NCBI RefSeq assembly: GCF_000005505.3
Contig: NC_016134.3
Location: 3,782,001 to 3,846,000 of the forward strand
Length of the DNA: 64,000 nucleotides
From: Brachypodium distachyon
Taxonomy: Eukaryota; Streptophyta; Magnoliopsida; Poales; Poaceae
Direction of reading: 5' to 3'
Numbering within the stretch: the stretch's first letter is position 1; every line of letters starts with the position of its first letter. The translations under genes and the position numbers were made by a program. The notes beneath the pieces were generated by a model. That model was not told the origin of the DNA and did not search any database. It saw only the letters and a list, made by a program, of their open reading frames with translations. Shown here in pieces: positions 20,976 through 31,891 of the stretch.

Positions 20976-23863
20976 GGTAACAGGCCTAGATAGATACAAT
21001 AATTAATACGAACTTATTTCATATGTGAAAAACTACACGTATTTACTTTATTTTGTTACTTTATTGGGACATAAATTTGGGAGGGGATGACTAGTTTGGA
21101 GAGAGGCTGCATGCATTTGTATTTGTAGGTGAAGGATGGGAAATGGAAGGATGCATGCAAGGGCAGCATTTTGTTTGGTCCTCCGTCCGCTTGACGAAGG
21201 AGGACTTACCCTTGCCAGTGCTTTTTTAGTTACTAGCTGGACCGTTTTGGAAAGGAGGAGCTAACAACAATAGTAAAAACACATGAATGTTCAGATACAC
21301 GTGAATGCATATTTGGTAATACATATATAAATGATTTGATTGAAATCTTATTCAGCTACGATAATTCCTATGGATTCCTCCATCGTTTGGATCATTCCAA
21401 ACATTTGATCAAACGTCATGTTTCCGTCAGTCACTTTGTCTTTTCATTAAGTAAAGCTTCATCACTTCATCATTTTTTGGGGAAACCTCATCACACTTGC
21501 ATCCGAGCAGTTCAATGCACCATTTTTTTAAGTATCTTTGACAAGTCTCTTTACTATCTCTTCTCTTTGCGTTTCTAACTAAGGCCCATCTTGGAACAAG
21601 TAACTTGCTTTCTGTAATTAAAGCCCATCATGGAACAAAGGAAAAACATAGATTTTGAGGATGGATTTTCTGTGGTAAAATCGTATGAGAAACAGAGGAA
21701 GTAAGAACAAAAAACATCTGGTGGAATTTTGGAACAAAACAAATATGGCGAACTATGAATTTTCTATTCTCTAAGTCTGCAGTTTCTTAAAAAATATATC
21801 ATGTTTTGTCTTCCAAAAAGCACTTCGGAGCCATCTCTGGAGCACATGAAAATTAGAGGATTGCAATCGCCTGCTGACGAGTACTTAATTAAGCAATTAT
21901 GTACCGGATAGTAGTACTGTACTCCTATCGTAGTGGTAATCTCTTTGACGGTTGACCGTGGCAGCCGGCTGGGAAGGGTCCCTGCTGTCCAGCCGTGATG
22001 TGCGGGCCTCCGGTGACCACTTCGTGGAGACGATCGCTTTCGCAGGTTTTCAGTTCAAGCCACGTGCTGTGCTTTTCACGGGCTTCAGAACGTTCTTGTG
22101 GACCAATCAGCCACCACTCACCAAAAGCAAGCGGTTTCTAGCGTTGGATCCTACCTCTCCAAAAGTAGTCACAAGCTTTTCTCTCTTTTTCATCCAGCGA
22201 GAGAATAGTAATTACTCTGTTTCTTTTACTCGTACATATATTTGGTTTCTCAAAATGCTCTTCTGTTTTATTATCTATATTTAGGCTCACATAGCCTAGT
22301 TAATCTTCTCCGTAAATATGCACAGCAAAGCTATCTAATTGGCCATTGGATAATAGCAGGTGATTAAAAACCACGAAAGGTGCAACAAGTTCAAAACTAC
22401 TCGTCATATAGATATAGATACAACATGCATGTTATCTACTGTGTCACGTGATTTCATATCCAAATTTGATCACGAATTGAAGAAACAAAAATAACAAATT
22501 TATTTAGGAATTACCCTTGTACTCGTGATTTCATCATGCAATGGAATAGGGGCGTCCTATATTTTTCTATTTTTATTTATGAATAGTAGGAAATACAAAA
22601 TTGATTGAGGGGGGAAATTCGGTCTGTTAGTTATCATAGTCGAGTTTGAATTTTAAATTTCATGTCATGTGGATACATGTTGCATCTATGTACATGATGG
22701 TTTTTTCTCAGAATTTTTATTTTAGACATGGAAATCCGGGAGTATCCTGGGTGGGAGCTAGGTGGGAGAAAATATCCGGTAGCACCCAATACTTCCTCAA
22801 CTTGGTCGAGCCATGATTTTTTTTTTCCTTCCGAAATGGAAAGCCTTAAATTTTTGTACTCCATAACGAGGATAGATTCATGTCCAAGTTGTCCAGTTAA
22901 TGATGGCATGCACAAATGGACTGCCATGTAGCTACATATATCTCTTTATGGGAAACACGAGCAACATCAACAAAAAAAGCAGAGGGAGATGTAAACCTCA
23001 ACTGGGTTAGATCACTGGATGGGGCTGAAGCAGGATCACGTGGGGCCTTCCCCCATTATTACTCTAGGATGAGAGCACTATATTGCATTCTGATGTGACA
23101 TATATATGCAAAGCTCCATAATTCTGTAGACGCATTAATTAGCTTTCATGTTTAACGCATTTCACATATATTCATGTGAGTTCCTGCTTTTATCCACGAA
23201 AAGTAGCTAGTCCTTGATGATCTATATATATTATTTTTTAGGAGAGCTATATATACATATATTTTGACTTATCACTGTATGATATGCGAGCTGGTTAGAT
23301 GCATGTAGCGAAGGGTTACATGATAGCGCTTCTATGCAGTGGATGGAAAGGAACCTAAATCAACTCCCTTCTTTCTTTTTTATTCAAAAGACACAAAAAC
23401 ACAGTACAAAGAGATTTGACTCTCAGATGCAGCAGACTAAGCAGCTACTGTTCCGACACGTGCCTGACCCTATCTTGATTAAAACCGAAAACCCTACGCC
23501 AGAAATCAACCAGAATTACGCAAACCAAGCACGGATACAATATTATGCAGTTCATAGACATTGTCACACAATATATATACTGCAAGAGAGAATTTAGTTA
23601 TATATATGTGCCATTTGCAAAGAGCTCAATTCTGTCTATATTGATGACAAAGGGTTTATATATTCTTGAGTTTCTTATATATATGTGCCATTTCTTTACT
23701 CTTCCCAGTTAGTAGAGAATAGAGATATGTGTTAAACCGCGAGAAAGATGTCAGTTTTTCAAATATACTGAAAGTACTCCAACCTAAATGTATCAACTAG
23801 TATATATAGAAAGACTTTCTCTTTTTTGAGAAAAAAAATACTACATATAGAAAGACAAATATA

Positions 23864-24001
23864 CTCCCTCCAACCTAAATGTATATAAACATAAGATTTC
23901 TTCCCAATTATTAGATTTTTATATAAGCTTGGTCAAACTTTAAGAAAATTAATTTAATTAGACAGAAAATTAAACTTTAAGAAATTCGACTTAGGGCGGA
24001 G
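23864..24001. mobile_element. Stowaway-type MITE, 138 bp
   Basis: Starts CTCCCTCCAACCTAAATGTA after TA and ends CGACTTAGGGCGGAG before TA. Inner arms contain CAAACTTTAAGAAAATTAA and AAACTTTAAGAAATTC. Confidence 0.65.
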
Positions 24002-24604
24002 TAGAGCATCTTATAGTTAGGAACGGAAGTAGTAGCAAATAGCTAGCCTTTCAAAAAGAAGAAAAAGCAAATAACAGCTAGTGCAAAGCAAACGGGTTTT
24101 AACAACCCTTTGGCTATAGCCTATATGCCTTAACTATTGCAAACGGCTTACCAGGAAGCACCATTTGCTTTCCGTTTTCGTACCGCGCTTGCTTTTTGCA
24201 ACATCAGGCAATTGTGCAAACGGCCGAAATTACACTCGCGTCACAGATGATGGTATCTTAGATAAGCTAGGCAAACAGCTGGTTCTTTAAGCGACCGATC
24301 GTTTGCAGTTGCATTACAAATTAAGCACACACAGCGCTCCATAAAAGTACAATTTGTTTTTGTTTTTTGCTTGTAAAGTACAATTTGTTGCATGTCCATG
24401 TTGTGCCTTCGTGCTAGCTAGCCAGCTGGCTGCTAGCCGCGTCCGTGTGTGTCATCAGAAATTTGATTAAAGTTGATCGGTTATTATCCTAGTCCTCGAC
24501 AGAAGTACTTTCTTGGTCCAGTATGAAGTATCTGGACAAAGTTGTGACACTTAATACCGGACGAATTAAATACTGCAGTACAGTTCAACACCAAGATTGT
24601 ATTA

Positions 24605-24721
24605 CTCCCTTCGGCTGGAATTAATTACTTGTCGAAATATTACATGTATCTAGATACTTTTTACACATAGATACATCCGTATTTGGGCAAATTTGAGAGA
24701 AGTAATACCGGTCGGAGAGAG
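24605..24721. mobile_element. Stowaway MITE, 117 bp
   Basis: Starts CTCCCTTCGGCTGGAATTAA after TA (24603-24604), ends ATACCGGTCGGAGAGAG before TA. The inner part has ACATGTATCTAGATAC and ACATAGATACATCC, as in the common 114-bp family. Confidence 0.8.
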
Positions 24722-26512
24722 TAGTATATATATGTTGTGTGACGTCAGCTAGGGTTTATTTGTGGCATCACTAAACCCCGTCTTTCCTTTGCGTCGTGGC
24801 CGTGCGCCCATCCGACGTGCCCTTTCCAGCAATTCCAAAGCGGGACACCATCTACTAGATCTCCCTCTCAATCATTAATTTATCTATCGATATATATCTA
24901 GCTCGCTTTGGAGAAATGCAACAAGGCTAAGCATCTCCGTTTGACATGTCCTTATCTGGTTTTAAATTTTGCGTGTGTAGATCACCAGGCCGGCCGGTTT
25001 GATGAGAGAGAAAAGGTGACGGGGGCTAGCTGGCCGGCCGGTGCATGTCGTTTCACGTGGCACGGCCGGCCGGCGGTGGCTCTAAAACGAGCTTTAGAGG
25101 GAGGGACTTTAACTGGAACACGCACGTAATTAAGGCCAAAAGGTAGCTTGCTTCCTAGCCGACTTTAGCTTAGCTCTTTCTGTTCCAAAATACACCGATC
25201 TCATATAGATTTGTAAATTTGGTGCCTGACCATTTATATATATTGGGTTAATAATAAATGGACGTGAGTAGTTATTGGCTGAGTGCGGGTACCAAGAAAA
25301 AATGAGATGTACTGTGGAACAAAGAAGAAAAATCTATACACGTTGTATTGTTTTTTGACGGGCTATACACGTTGTATTGTGGAATGGAGTGAGTATATCG
25401 TATGTGCATGTCCTTTGGGATCTTCGTTGCCAATGCTATGCAGGCCGGTATACGTTTCTTCTTTGAGATAGATGGTTGCACCAACCAATTGGTTAATTAA
25501 CCATCTATATATGGAGTACGTGTCAATTAACCAACTATCGATCTAGAGATGGTGTGTTTGTTGTGACGGCCGGTCGACGATGAGACAGAGATGGCTGGTT
25601 AATTTGGAGTGCTACCCCATATGTTTAGCTCACATGCGTGCAAGCCATGGGGCATCTTTTCACTCAGCAACTGATTACCGAATTTGTTTGAGATGGGAAA
25701 TAGGACAAGTATGAAAAAGCTATAAATAAAAGACACTCGATTTATATGCTACGGGAGTGAACGGATCTTTGGCACCTGATGCGCCCACTGTGGGAAAAAA
25801 TTGCGAAGGAGGAAGAAGGTGGTATACATGGGAGAAAGAAGTTGCTCAAGAAAGAAAGGGGATGGAGCTAGCTGATAGGTAGTGACCTTGATGATGATTG
25901 GCGATGAGAGAAGTGGTTAACCGATCTCCGGGCAGGTAATAAGGTGACCCTGCCTGCCTAGAAAATTCTTTAGTTATTGGGGCACGGGCAGGGGAGACGA
26001 AGCGAGGTGAGGAAGAGGAAGAAGCTAGAGAGGGAAGCGGAGAACCTAGCTAAGGCCGCTAAGTGGACAACAACGGGGAAGGAGGAAGCCGGGGCAATGC
26101 CAGGATTTGGTCAAATATATGGGGCCAATATAGAGATCAAACATGTGTTTTGTTGAGGTTAGAGGGGTGAAATGCTCTAGATTTGCTTAACACAAGGACT
26201 ACATGTTGGACAATTAATACAACAAGCATGACGGCCGTGCCATAGCATCATGGTATTATAAAATTTAGGTAAGAGGAACAAGGTGAAGTAGTTTCTCGAT
26301 TATGTAACGTATACACAATTTCCTAGCTCGTGTGGCAGATAACTATATATTTGTTGGACAACGGGATTTGCAAAAGGAGGTAGACTCATGGATCTTTACA
26401 CGTGTCCTGCCACATTTGATTTGCAACCTTGAATTTTTTGCTCATTGGAAAAAGTTTCAGTATTGCATAAACAATAAATGCAATGCACAATTACTAATAG
26501 TATTGTGATATA

Positions 26513-26567
26513 CTCCCTCCGTCCCAAAATAAGTGATTCCACGTCACTTATTTTGGGACGGAGGGAG
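26513..26567. mobile_element. 55-bp Stowaway hairpin
   Basis: CTCCCTCCGTCCCAAAATAA and its exact inverse TTATTTTGGGACGGAGGGAG with TA on both sides. The near-perfect arms suggest a recent internal-deletion form. Confidence 0.88.
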
Positions 26568-26760
26568 TAATAATTAATCTCCTTCAATTATTCGTGAAAA
26601 CTATTAACTCAATAAAATTTTCTAGTGGTCAAAGCGGCAACAAGGATTAGCCAACAAGTCAAGCATCAGGAACGAAAAGTAGAAGAATGACATACATGTA
26701 AATCCACATGATGGAGGCAATGCGAGAAATTTGGTCCACCATGAAGTCATGAACCACCTT

Positions 26761-26776
26761 CCCCCCCCCCCCCCCC
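26761..26776 (+). repeat. C16 homopolymer
   Basis: Sixteen cytosines in a row in spacer DNA; the length may be unreliable in the assembly. Confidence 0.8.
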
Positions 26777-26920
26777 AGTCCACAATGGACTCATGGACCT
26801 AATTTTATCATCATTTCCTCACTTTCCTTCTCCCTCAAGGATGTAATGCTCAAATGATGGAAGATTGGGAAGCTCCTCTCCGTAGAGTTGAAAATGGAGC
26901 ATGTATATTCTTTCCCTGTT

Positions 26921-27130
26921 CACTACTAGGGAATTGGTCATCATTGGCGGTGGACAGGCCCGCCACTAAGCCTGCGCCACTGGTGCTAAAGACCACCAGT
27001 GGCCGGTGTGACCACCGCCACTGGTCTTGTCCCGGCACCAGTGGCCGGTCCTCGCACCGCCACTGGAGGTCCGTAGGAAGCTACCCAAACGGCACCAGCG
27101 GCCATGAGCAGACCCGCCACTGGTGGTCTC
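26921..27130. mobile_element. CACTA-type transposon terminus (one end seen)
   Basis: Begins CACTACTAGGGAATTGG and is followed by a dense set of subterminal repeats of the type CCGCCACTGG and CCACCAGTGGC in both orientations up to about 27130. This is the usual structure of CACTA ends. I did not find the matching inverted end, so the element is truncated or its other end is too diverged. No transposase is visible. Confidence 0.65.
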
Positions 27131-27873
27131 CCAGTTCCGCGAGAAAAACATAAATAGAGAGGAAATGTTGACCAAAAAAATTTGCTTCCGAAAAAAAAGA
27201 AACAATACATCATTTTCTGTGTGGATTTTTTTTAATCTTGCTAGGTAGCCTAGTCTAGTTCAACCCAACCCAATGCATCCACATTAACCCCATGGAAAAC
27301 CTCAATACCTCTCCCCACCCCTTGCCATCCCACATCCTCCATGCCACCACCCTCGTGTCATGCCGATGCACCGACAAACATGCGCCTCTTGACCTGCCCG
27401 GAAGAAACATATATAAATAATTCACACAATCAACCATAATAATGAATTTCATAGAATAATTCATCTCATAAACAATGATCCACCATCAAAGTTACATAAT
27501 GTTGATTGTAATCATCGAAGATAGCTCATACGATCTATAATCATCAACACCTGGAGATATAGATTACAAGCAACTATCACAAACTCATATATAGTCCAAG
27601 GGGTGAACTCCGTACTCAAGAAGGAACAAGGGAGGAGGTCGATGAAGGTGGTGTAGCCATTGGCAATGATTCTGGCAATGGTACCCCCTCCAATCTCTCC
27701 TCTGGCGATCTATGATTTTATCGATCTCTCATTTTTATTTTCTTTTTCTCCTCTAATTTTCCTCTCAGCGTGATAGAACATCCAAAATAAATAAGGCATT
27801 CTGTGATGTGCAACTCCTAATTTCACCATTTGAGAGCCATTTTGGCTTGTTAATCATGCAAAACAATGATTAG

Positions 27874-28444
27874 GCATGTGGCAGGCTGAAGTAGGACTTG
27901 TTTGCACATGTTAGGAGCTAAGGGGGCTGAATGCAAAGCTTTCTATTTAGGCCTCTCCCTTTCCTCAAAAATAGACAGAGAGTTGAGTCTTCTGTGTTCT
28001 TGAGAGCTCTAGGGTTAGGGTGAGAGGAGAGTCATTTGATCCACCAAATCCACCTAAGCCATGTGGTAGGCCGAAGTAGGACTTGTTTGCACATGTTAGG
28101 AAGCTGAGGGGGCTGAATGCAAAGTTTTCTATTTAGGCCTCTCCCCTTGCTCGAAAATAGACAGAGAGTTGAGTCTTCTGTGTTCTTAAGAGCTCTAGGG
28201 TTAGGGTGAGAGGAGAGACATTTGATCCACCAAATCCACCTAAGGCATGTGGTAGGCTGAAGTATAGGACTTGTTTGCACATGTTAGGAAGCTGAATGGG
28301 CTGAATGCAAAGCTTTCTATTTAGGCCTCTTCCCTTGCTTGAAAATAGACAGAGAGTTGAGTCTTCTGTGTTCTTGAGAGCTGTAGGGTGTTCTTGAGAG
28401 CTCTAGGGTTAGGGAGAGGCATTTGATCCACCAAATCCACCTAA
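27874..28444. repeat. Three tandem copies of a 185-base unit
   Basis: Units at about 27874-28058, 28059-28243 and 28244-28444. Each contains GCATGTGGTAGGCTGAAGTA, GACTTGTTTGCACATGTTAG, GCTTTCTATTTAGGCCTCT, AGACAGAGAGTTGAGTCTTC and ATTTGATCCACCAAATCCAC. The copies differ at a few bases. The third has an extra internal duplication of TTCTTGAGAGCTCTAGGG. Open frames on the minus strand across this repeat are products of the repetition. Confidence 0.85.
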
Positions 28445-29540
28445 ATTTGTGAGAGATTGTTGGGAATTTGGAGCCTCCCTTGTTGGCTTTCACCTTGTAC
28501 TTTTCATCTCCATAGTGAAGTCCGTGCTTGCTGCTGCCCGTGGTTTTTCCTCGCAAGGGGTTTCCACGTAAATCTCCGTGTCTCCCCTTAATTTTGTGTT
28601 TCCCTTGGTATATTTGTTGGTGGGCATCATCTCTACTTGCTATTGACATCTATTGCTCAAGTTTGGTGTCATTTGGTTGAGTTGACACTTGAGGCAAGGC
28701 ATACTTATATGGATGATTCTATTGAGTTATTGATGTTCTAGTAAGCTATCCTTGCAGTTGTTAATCTTGTGTGTAGGTTTGAGAACTCGGTGTTTGCAGA
28801 TTTGATATAGCGGTTTAGATTTGTTCTATGCACACAAGGTGTTTGTTGAAATGCTTGTGAGGAGCAGCTTGTTGTTTTGAAATCTTCTGCTGCTCCTCTG
28901 TGCTCACACATTCCAATCTAGGGTTGGAGGACTGCTCGATCGAAAGGCATCCACCATAGCCAAACGTAGGCCCAATTAGAACCACCTCCTGTCGACCATT
29001 CCGCTAGCCTCCATGATTTTCTTCCATGTCACGTAATTTTTCATTGCTTTGGAAGATTCCTGAAATATCATAAAAAAAATATATAGGAAAATCTTCCTTC
29101 CGGCAACTATGAGTGGTTTAGACCAAAAAATATTAAAAAATGATAAATAACACCAACTATATGCATTAAACTTTAAAAGTATAGGACGTCTTTTTGGTAC
29201 TACCGGATGTAATTACTCCCCTTTTTTCCACCTTGAGATACCACTTATCGAATTGGGTACAAGGTACTGGATTAGCTCCGTTAACCCGTGCCAGTGCGTG
29301 GTATCCGGTGGGGATGGATAAGCTCTGGTTTTTAGGGAGGTTAGCTAGAACCTGAACGTAACACCGCTAATGTAGCAGCATCGTTGGGTTAGTTGCATGT
29401 ACTTGTGTATATAAAGGCATCTGCTGTGAAGGGTGGGTGGGTGGGCTTGGTACGTAGCCATGAAATTCCTAGAAGCTAGCCATCATCTATATATGGTCAA
29501 TTTGTCAGTATTAGGATTCGCTTGGCACCCCATAATACTT

Positions 29541-29836
29541 TCAAACCTTCTAGTGCATTTAACTCCTGGAGGGTAACAGCTAGAGCGCGCGATAAAAGAA
29601 AATTGAATAGGGGAAAAAACCCCACCTCGACTAGTTTGGAGAAAAAAAAAGCAGACGCCTGTGCATTAGCAAAAGCGTACATTCAAACCTTCTGTGCATT
29701 TTAATCTTGGAAGGTGACATTAAGTAGGTCCGACCGTGTGACCAGCTCGTGACATCAAATTTGACCAAATTGCTGGCCTAGCTACTACTGTAACAGCTAG
29801 AGCCCGCGTGACAAAAGAAAATTTGAATAGGGCCGG
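29541..29836 (+). repeat. Direct repeat upstream of the MYB gene, second copy split
   Basis: First copy about 29541-29614: TCAAACCTTCTAGTGCATTT, then TGGAGGGTAACAGCTAGAGC, AAAAGAAAATTGAATAGGG. Second copy 29683-29836: TCAAACCTTCTGTGCATTTT and TGGAAGGTGAC, then about 85 unrelated bases, then TAACAGCTAGAGCCC and AAAAGAAAATTTGAATAGGG. The second copy has gained an insertion or the first has lost one. Confidence 0.7.
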
Positions 29837-30064
29837 AGTGGACTTGCACCTAAATTATAAAATCAAAATTTAATTTTGCTCCTCATCCACGCGCGCTGTG
29901 CAGGGAGTCGATGGTGACAAGAGCTAGTCGGCCATGGCCAATAGTAAGATGCCATTTTAGTTCTTCCACAATGGATCGCTGCCACCTGTAAGGCCGTACG
30001 TCGTCCCTCTTCTCGATCCTGGCCGTCCACATTTATCTCTCTCTCTCCCCTTCTCATAATTCCC

Positions 30065-30070
30065 CACGTG
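30065..30070 (+). promoter_or_regulatory. G-box (CACGTG) in the MYB promoter
   Basis: CACGTG 58 bases before the TATA box of the MYB gene. bZIP and bHLH factors, including abscisic and jasmonic acid response factors, bind this core. That fits a stress-type MYB, but one core alone is weak evidence. Confidence 0.4.
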
Positions 30071-30122
30071 CGTATTCCCTCTCCCCTAATACTTTTCAAA
30101 CTCTCTTCATTTCCAACAACGC

Positions 30123-30129
30123 TATAAAA
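30123..30129 (+). promoter_or_regulatory. TATA box of the MYB gene
   Basis: TATAAAA 106 bases before the ATG at 30229, followed by a CT-rich leader. Confidence 0.65.
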
Positions 30130-30228
30130 GGACTCCAGTTCTTCACATCCCTCTCCCATCTTCAATCTCCCTTCCTCTCGCTCTCTCCCGGACTAAGGAG
30201 AAGAAAAGGAGCAAATCTAAGAATATCG

Positions 30229-31891
30229 ATGGCGTCATCGCCGTCGTCGCAGAGGATCAGCAGCACCGTGGCGGAGGCGGAGGTGCGGCGCGGGCCGTGG
30301 ACGGTGGACGAGGACCTGACGCTGGTGAACTACATCGCGGAGCACGGCGAGGGGCGCTGGAACTGCCTGGCCCGGGGCGCCGGGCTGAAGCGCACTGGGA
30401 AGAGCTGCCGGCTCCGGTGGCTCAACTACCTCCGCCCCGACGTCAAGCGCGGCAACTTCACCGCCGACGAGCAGCTTCTCATCCTCGACCTCCACTCCCG
30501 TTGGGGCAACAGGTATGTACCCTAAATTCCTTCATTTAACAAGCAAATTCTATAGATGCATGCATAGTACACAAGTGGCTGGCTAGCTCCAAGTCTTAAG
30601 CTAGTCCAAGTCCAACCTAGCTGAGCTGAGCCGAGTTAGCTAGATGTGGACTGCAGGATTGCACGTACGTCAAATCGAATTGAGATGGCTAGCTTTAGCT
30701 CGATTGGATCGATCGATGGTAAGCTTCAGATTGCACAAGTATAGTCCATACTCTTATCTAATTAAAGGGGAATACGATGGATCGATCGATGCCATATATA
30801 TGTATGGGATGATAGATAGATAGATCTAGCATGTGGCCACTTGCACACACACATGCATATGCCATATGCCTTTCTCTATCACTTGACACAACGGCGCAGG
30901 AAAGCAGCACGTCTCCTCTTCTCTCTGTCCATCGCTAGATTTGGAGTGCCTAGCCAGCTATCTTTAATGACGCGTCATCTGGCATTGTGATGGGTTTTTG
31001 ACAAGACAAACAATTACTTATTCTACTTCGTTGATGCTAACAATTACTCCATGATGATCTTTTTACATGACAAGCCCAAGGATCGTAATTACTTGAATTA
31101 TAAATGTCCTGATAACTAACTAGCTAGGTAGATTCCACAACTAAATGGTACTCCCTCCGATCCATAAAAAGGTGATGGCCACTTAGTTCAAAATTTATAC
31201 TAACTTAGTATAAAATGGGCGACACTTTTTATGAATCGGAGGGAATATGTTTGTAATCTGTTGATTTATTTATGCATCATGCATGGGTGTTTTGCCGTAA
31301 TTGCATTTTGCCCACCCTTATTATTTGGCCCTTTTGCACACATGAAGGTGGTCCAAGATAGCCCAGCATCTGCCGGGGAGGACGGACAACGAGATCAAGA
31401 ACTATTGGAGGACCAGGGTGCAGAAGCACGCCAAGCAGCTCAACTGCGATGCCAACAGCAGCAAGTTCAAGGACGCCATGAGGTACCTATGGATGCCCCG
31501 CCTTGCCGACCACCACCGTCTCCACCACCAAGCTAGCGACCATGCCGCCATGCCGGCCGGGCAGCAGCCAATGGGCGGCTATATGGAGAGCTCTGGAGGA
31601 ATGGCGACATCATCCTCGGGCTCATTCGCATCGGAGTCATATGATGGGGGGTTCTACTCGGGCTCATTCGCATCGGAGTCATATGATGGGGGGTTCTACT
31701 CAAACGCTTGCCTAGGCGAGACGATGCTGAATGATGATGGGAACTGCTGGATCCAGGAGGCAGGGTTTTGCGCCGAGGCAGCAACGGATTGTCAGTTTCA
31801 GGACACTGAGTTATCTGGATGGGTGCAAGGCTTCTCGGAGGGCCTCGCCGAGGACTTTTGGAGTTTGGACGACGTTTGGAAGATGCAATGA
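30229..31891 (+). CDS. R2R3-MYB transcription factor, MYB2/MYB108-like (subgroup 20)
   Basis: A nuclear DNA-binding activator. Exons 30229-30512 and 31348-31891 join AG|G in frame, giving 275 residues. R2 spans about residues 20-71 ([17 protein letters not shown] ... [12 protein letters not shown]). R3 spans about 72-125 and is split by the intron after RWGNR, continuing [20 protein letters not shown]. After R3 comes [20 protein letters not shown] and the WMPRL motif, marks of subgroup 20, whose members (Arabidopsis MYB2, MYB62, MYB78, MYB108, MYB112, and cereal homologues) act in drought, salt, phosphate and jasmonate responses. The common intron in R2 is absent. The C-terminal part carries an exact tandem 14-residue repeat ([14 protein letters not shown] type) encoded at 31621-31704, and ends in an acidic, Trp-rich segment ([10 protein letters not shown]) like an activation domain. 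A MITE lies in the intron. Which family member this is cannot be fixed from the sequence. Confidence 0.92.
31151..31245. mobile_element. Stowaway MITE in the MYB intron
   Basis: CTCCCTCCGATCCATAAAAA and the inverse TTTTTATGAATCGGAGGGAA, with TA on both sides; 95 bp, about 100 bases before the acceptor of exon 2. The arms also pair ACTTAGT...ACTAAGT-like inside. Confidence 0.82.

Larger units (their letters stand above)
20976..30064. other. Large repeat-rich intergenic region, no supported gene
   Basis: About 9 kb, mostly AT-rich with many TATATA runs. It contains MITEs at 23864, 24605 and 26513, a 16-base C run, one CACTA-type end at 26921, a 185-base triple repeat at 27874-28444, possible LTR-type sequence near 28450-28700, and a direct repeat before the MYB gene. 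Open frames here are short (up to about 110 codons), sit in repeats or low-complexity DNA, and show no recognisable domain. Confidence 0.5.

Noticed and set aside
20976..20999. Upstream extension of the pectinesterase frame
   Set aside because: It opens only at TTG; the ATG at 20975 is followed directly by a signal peptide and has a good context.
27874..28444. CRISPR-like or satellite array
   Set aside because: The repeats are directly adjacent without unique spacers, number only three, and the host is a plant.
28032..28649. Minus-strand frames of 82 and 110 codons
   Set aside because: They follow the 185-base tandem repeat and repeat themselves accordingly.
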